Assembly (NCBI GenBank): GCA_023425455.1
Contig: JAFACP010000183.1
Location: forward strand, 1 to 8,817
DNA length: 8,817 nucleotides
DNA from: Pseudomonadota bacterium
Lineage (GTDB): Bacteria > Pseudomonadota > Gammaproteobacteria > Enterobacterales > Enterobacteriaceae
Reading direction: 5' to 3'
The position numbers were made by a program, and so were the translations under genes. Positions 6,126 through 8,817 of this stretch are shown piece by piece (position 1 is the first letter of the stretch; each line of letters opens with the position of its first letter). The notes under the pieces are model-generated. The model saw only the letters and a program-made list of their open reading frames with translations. It searched no databases and was not told the origin of the DNA.

Positions 6126-7628
6126 ATGAGCGCAGCACAACAGCAGGAGATCCTCCGCACAGAGGGATTGAGCAAGTTTTTCCCCGGCGTAAAGGCGCTG
6201 GATAACGTTGATTTCAGCCTGCGTCGCGGTGAGATCATGGCGTTGCTTGGGGAGAACGGTGCCGGGAAATCGACGCTGATCAAAGCCCTGACCGGCGTTT
6301 ACCACGCCGATCGCGGCACTATCTGGCTGGAAGGGAAGGCCATTTCAGCCAAAAATACCGCCCACGCTCAACAGCTGGGCATTGGCACGGTCTATCAGGA
6401 AGTGAACCTGCTGCCGAACATGTCGGTGGCGGACAATCTGTTTATTGGCCGGGAGCCGAGGCGTTTTGGCCTGATCCGCCGTAAAGAGATGGAGGCGCGG
6501 GCGACGGCGCTGATGGCCTCCTACGGTTTTTCGCTCGACGTGCGCGAGCCGCTGAACCGCTTTTCCGTGGCGATGCAGCAGATTGTGGCTATTTGCCGCG
6601 CCATCGATCTTTCGGCCAAAGTGCTGATCCTTGATGAACCGACCGCCAGCCTGGACACGCAGGAGGTGGAGATGCTCTTCACCCTGATGCGTCAGCTGCG
6701 CGATCAGGGCGTCAGCCTGATTTTTGTCACCCATTTTCTCGATCAGGTCTACGCCGTCAGCGATCGTATCACGGTGCTGCGCAACGGCGGTTTTGTCGGC
6801 TGCCGTGAAACCCGCGAGCTGCCGCAGATTGAGCTGGTCAAAATGATGCTGGGCCGCGAGCTGGATAGCCACGCGCTCCAGCGCGCGGGCCGTACGCTGC
6901 TGAGTGATAAACCGGTCGCCGCCTTCAGCAACTTCGGCAAAAAAGGGGTGATCGCGCCGTTTGATCTGGCGGTGCGTCCCGGTGAGATTGTCGGCCTGGC
7001 GGGCCTGTTAGGCTCGGGGCGTACCGAAACGGCCGAAGTGATCTTCGGGATCAAGCCTGCCGACAGCGGCAGCGCGCTGATTAAAGGCAAGTCACAAACC
7101 CTGCGTTCACCGCATCAGGCCTCGTGTCTTGGGGTGGGTTTCTGCCCGGAGGATCGCAAAACCGACGGCATTATCGCCGCCGCCTCGGTGCGGGAAAATA
7201 TCATTCTGGCGCTGCAGGCGCAGCGCGGATGGCTACGGCCGCTCCCGCGTAAAGAGCAGAACGCCATTGCCGAACGCTTTATCCGTCAGCTGGGGATCCG
7301 CACCCCGAGCGCGGAACAGCCGATTGAGTTTCTCTCCGGCGGTAACCAGCAGAAGGTGCTGCTTTCCCGCTGGCTGCTGACCAAACCTCAGTTCCTGATC
7401 CTCGATGAACCGACGCGCGGTATCGACGTCGGGGCGCATGCGGAGATCATTCGTCTGATCGAAACGCTGTGCGCGGACGGGCTGGCGCTGCTGGTTATCT
7501 CGTCCGAGCTGGAAGAGCTGGTGGGCTATGCCGATCGGGTCATTATCATGCGCGACCGCAAACAGGTGGCAGAGATCCCGCTGGAGAAACTGTCCGTTCC
7601 GGCGATCATGAATGCCATCGCGGCATAA
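6126..7628 (+). CDS. ytfR: Galactofuranose importer ATP-binding protein (double ABC ATPase)
   Basis: A 500-residue cytoplasmic ATPase of the RbsA/MglA/AraG class, with two fused ABC domains, that energises uptake through YtfT and YjfF. Domain 1 has Walker A GENGAGKST (42-50), Q-loop Q91, a degenerate signature FSVAMQQ (146-152), Walker B ILDEPTASLD (168-177) and switch H203. Domain 2 has a degenerate Walker A GLLGSGRTE (293-301, arginine where lysine is usual), signature LSGGNQQK (403-410), Walker B ILDEPTRGID (425-434), and serines at the switch position (VISSE). This asymmetry is normal for the class, so one composite ATP site is probably the active one. The ATG at 6126 follows GAGGGGG. The gene is 51 bases after ytfQ, with a palindrome between them. 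Confidence 0.97.
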   Translation: MSAAQQQEILRTEGLSKFFPGVKALDNVDFSLRRGEIMALLGENGAGKSTLIKALTGVYHADRGTIWLEGKAISAKNTAHAQQLGIGTVYQEVNLLPNMSVADNLFIGREPRRFGLIRRKEMEARATALMASYGFSLDVREPLNRFSVAMQQIVAICRAIDLSAKVLILDEPTASLDTQEVEMLFTLMRQLRDQGVSLIFVTHFLDQVYAVSDRITVLRNGGFVGCRETRELPQIELVKMMLGRELDSHALQRAGRTLLSDKPVAAFSNFGKKGVIAPFDLAVRPGEIVGLAGLLGSGRTETAEVIFGIKPADSGSALIKGKSQTLRSPHQASCLGVGFCPEDRKTDGIIAAASVRENIILALQAQRGWLRPLPRKEQNAIAERFIRQLGIRTPSAEQPIEFLSGGNQQKVLLSRWLLTKPQFLILDEPTRGIDVGAHAEIIRLIETLCADGLALLVISSELEELVGYADRVIIMRDRKQVAEIPLEKLSVPAIMNAIAA

Positions 7629-7642
7629 GGAGGGACATCGTG

Positions 7643-8665
7643 ATGCCTCGTTCGCTTTCTCAGCCGGGGGAAACCCGGCGCCGCTTCAGCTGGCCAACCG
7701 GCACGCCGCAAGTTGCCGCCCTGCTGCTGGTGCTGCTGGTCGACAGCCTGGTCGCGCCGCATTTTTTCCAGATTATCGTGCAGGACGGTCGCCTGTTTGG
7801 TAGCCCGATCGATATCTTAAACCGCGCCGCTCCCGTGGCTCTGCTGGCGATCGGAATGACGCTGGTGATTGCCACCGGCGGGATAGATCTGTCGGTTGGG
7901 GCAATTATGGCGATTTCCGGCGCCACTGCCGCCTCAATGACCGTCGCCGGACACAGCCTGCCGGTGGTGCTGCTGGCGGCGCTCGGGTCCGGGGTGCTGG
8001 CTGGCCTGTGGAACGGCGTGCTGGTGGCGATCCTGCGTATTCAGCCGTTTGTCGCCACGCTGATTTTAATGGTCGCCGGGCGCGGCGTTGCGCAGCTGAT
8101 CACCTCCGGGCAGATTGTCACCTTTAACTCGCCGGGTCTGGCGTGGCTCGGCAGCGGCAAACTGCTCTATTTCCCGACGCCGGTGATGATTACCCTGGCA
8201 ACGCTGGTGGTGTTCTGGATCTTCACCCGTAAAACGGCGCTCGGGATGTTTATTGAAGCGGTGGGGATCAACATCCGCGCGGCGCGTAACGCCGGGGTGA
8301 ACACCCGTCTGATGGTGATGCTGACCTATGTGCTGAGCGGCGTTTGCGCCGCCATCGCCGGGATTATCGTCGCGGCGGATATTCGTGGCGCCGATGCCAA
8401 CAACGCCGGGCTATGGCTCGAACTGGATGCGATCCTGGCGGTGGTGATCGGCGGCGGCTCGCTGATGGGCGGGCGTTTTAACCTGCTGCTGTCGGTCGTC
8501 GGGGCGTTGATTATTCAGGGAATGAATACCGGCATTCTGCTCTCCGGTTTCCAGCCGGAGCTCAACCAGGTGGTGAAAGCGGTGGTCGTGCTCTGCGTAC
8601 TGATCGTCCAGTCACCGCGCTTTGTGAGCATCATTAAGGGGATCCGCGGTCATGATAAAACGTAA
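7643..8665 (+). CDS. ytfT: Galactofuranose importer permease YtfT
   Basis: An inner-membrane permease of the RbsC/AraH class (BPD_transp_2 family), 340 residues from this ATG, forming the channel with YjfF. It has many hydrophobic helices: for example 23-38, 63-77, 105-131, 135-154, 179-195, 224-245, 262-271, 281-295 and 308-323. Family-typical blocks are GGIDLSVGA (79-87) and the cytoplasmic coupling-region motif ELDAILAVVIGGGSLMGG (260-277). A strong AAGGAGG overlaps the ytfR stop codon. Two adjacent starts are possible, GTG 7640 and ATG 7643. E. coli YtfT begins MMPQ, so the GTG may be the counterpart of its first codon; both have acceptable spacing. A frame open from 7469 inside ytfR is rejected as a start. 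The gene begins 14 bases after ytfR. Confidence 0.95.
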   Translation: MPRSLSQPGETRRRFSWPTGTPQVAALLLVLLVDSLVAPHFFQIIVQDGRLFGSPIDILNRAAPVALLAIGMTLVIATGGIDLSVGAIMAISGATAASMTVAGHSLPVVLLAALGSGVLAGLWNGVLVAILRIQPFVATLILMVAGRGVAQLITSGQIVTFNSPGLAWLGSGKLLYFPTPVMITLATLVVFWIFTRKTALGMFIEAVGINIRAARNAGVNTRLMVMLTYVLSGVCAAIAGIIVAADIRGADANNAGLWLELDAILAVVIGGGSLMGGRFNLLLSVVGALIIQGMNTGILLSGFQPELNQVVKAVVVLCVLIVQSPRFVSIIKGIRGHDKT

Positions 8666-8817
8666 TTTACCGCTAATGATCACGCTCGGGGTGTTTGTGC
8701 TGGGCTACCTCTACTGCCTGACCCAGTTCCCCGGCTTCGCCTCTACGCGTGTTATTTGCAACATTCTGACCGATAACGCCTTTTTAGGCATTATCGCCGT
8801 CGGGATGACCTTTGTGA
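8652..8817 (+). CDS. yjfF: Galactofuranose importer second permease YjfF (3' truncated by window)
   Basis: The first 55 residues of the partner permease are visible: MIKRNLPLMITLGVFVLGYL opens the first membrane helix, and the frame is still open at the window end within IIAVGMTFV. This agrees almost exactly with the E. coli YjfF N-terminus, a roughly 330-residue inner-membrane permease of the same class as YtfT. The ATG overlaps the last 14 bases of ytfT in another frame, with AAGGGGA 9 bases upstream, so translation is probably coupled and the two permeases made in matched amounts. Confidence 0.93.
   Translation, partial: MIKRNLPLMITLGVFVLGYLYCLTQFPGFASTRVICNILTDNAFLGIIAVGMTFV

Noticed and set aside
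7002..7028. Degenerate second Walker A of YtfR as a damaged gene
   Set aside because: Loss of the lysine in the second nucleotide-binding domain is usual in RbsA/MglA/AraG-type double ATPases, so this is not decay.
1..8817. CRISPR arrays, tRNA or rRNA genes, insertion sequences, prophage or toxin-antitoxin genes
   Set aside because: I saw no spaced direct-repeat array, no cloverleaf or rRNA sequence, no transposase or integrase, and the intergenic gaps are short and explained by promoters and terminators.

Overview
The window is chromosomal DNA from an enteric gammaproteobacterium (Enterobacteriaceae). The proteins read almost residue for residue like the E. coli K-12 tamB, ytfP, ppa, ytfQ, ytfR, ytfT and yjfF products. 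GC content is fairly high and a chemoreceptor sits where K-12 has the chpS-chpB toxin-antitoxin pair. An Enterobacter/Lelliottia-type motile genus is the best guess, but the genus is inference.

Layout. Bases 1-2091 (+) are the 3' part of tamB, the inner-membrane-anchored partner of TamA in outer-membrane biogenesis. Two bases later comes ytfP (2094-2438, +), and the pair ends in a strong bidirectional terminator (2437-2474). On the minus strand, 2481-4064 encodes a complete methyl-accepting chemotaxis protein converging on ytfP. It has a near-consensus flagellar sigma-28 promoter (4110-4136) and, further upstream, a strong match to a PhoB box (4205-4222). ppa (4278-4808, -) encodes inorganic pyrophosphatase, with its own terminator and a TATAAT promoter.

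The stretch 4809-5117 (309 bases) has no gene. It is a divergent control region holding the ppa promoter and, on the plus strand, a candidate CRP-activated ytfQ promoter with two operator-like inverted repeats. ytfQ-ytfR-ytfT-yjfF (5118 to the end of the window, +) is the galactofuranose ABC importer: periplasmic binding protein, double ATPase and two permeases, the last cut by the window edge. A GC-rich palindrome lies between ytfQ and ytfR.

How they work together. YtfQ captures furanose-form galactose in the periplasm. YtfT and YjfF form the membrane channel and YtfR powers it. The tam, ppa and chemoreceptor units are functionally separate. Most of the window is conserved housekeeping chromosome, and I do not see an undescribed multi-gene system. 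The most interesting material is regulatory: the possible PhoB plus sigma-28 control of the chemoreceptor in a variable slot, the operators in front of ytfQ, and the RNA structure ahead of ytfR.
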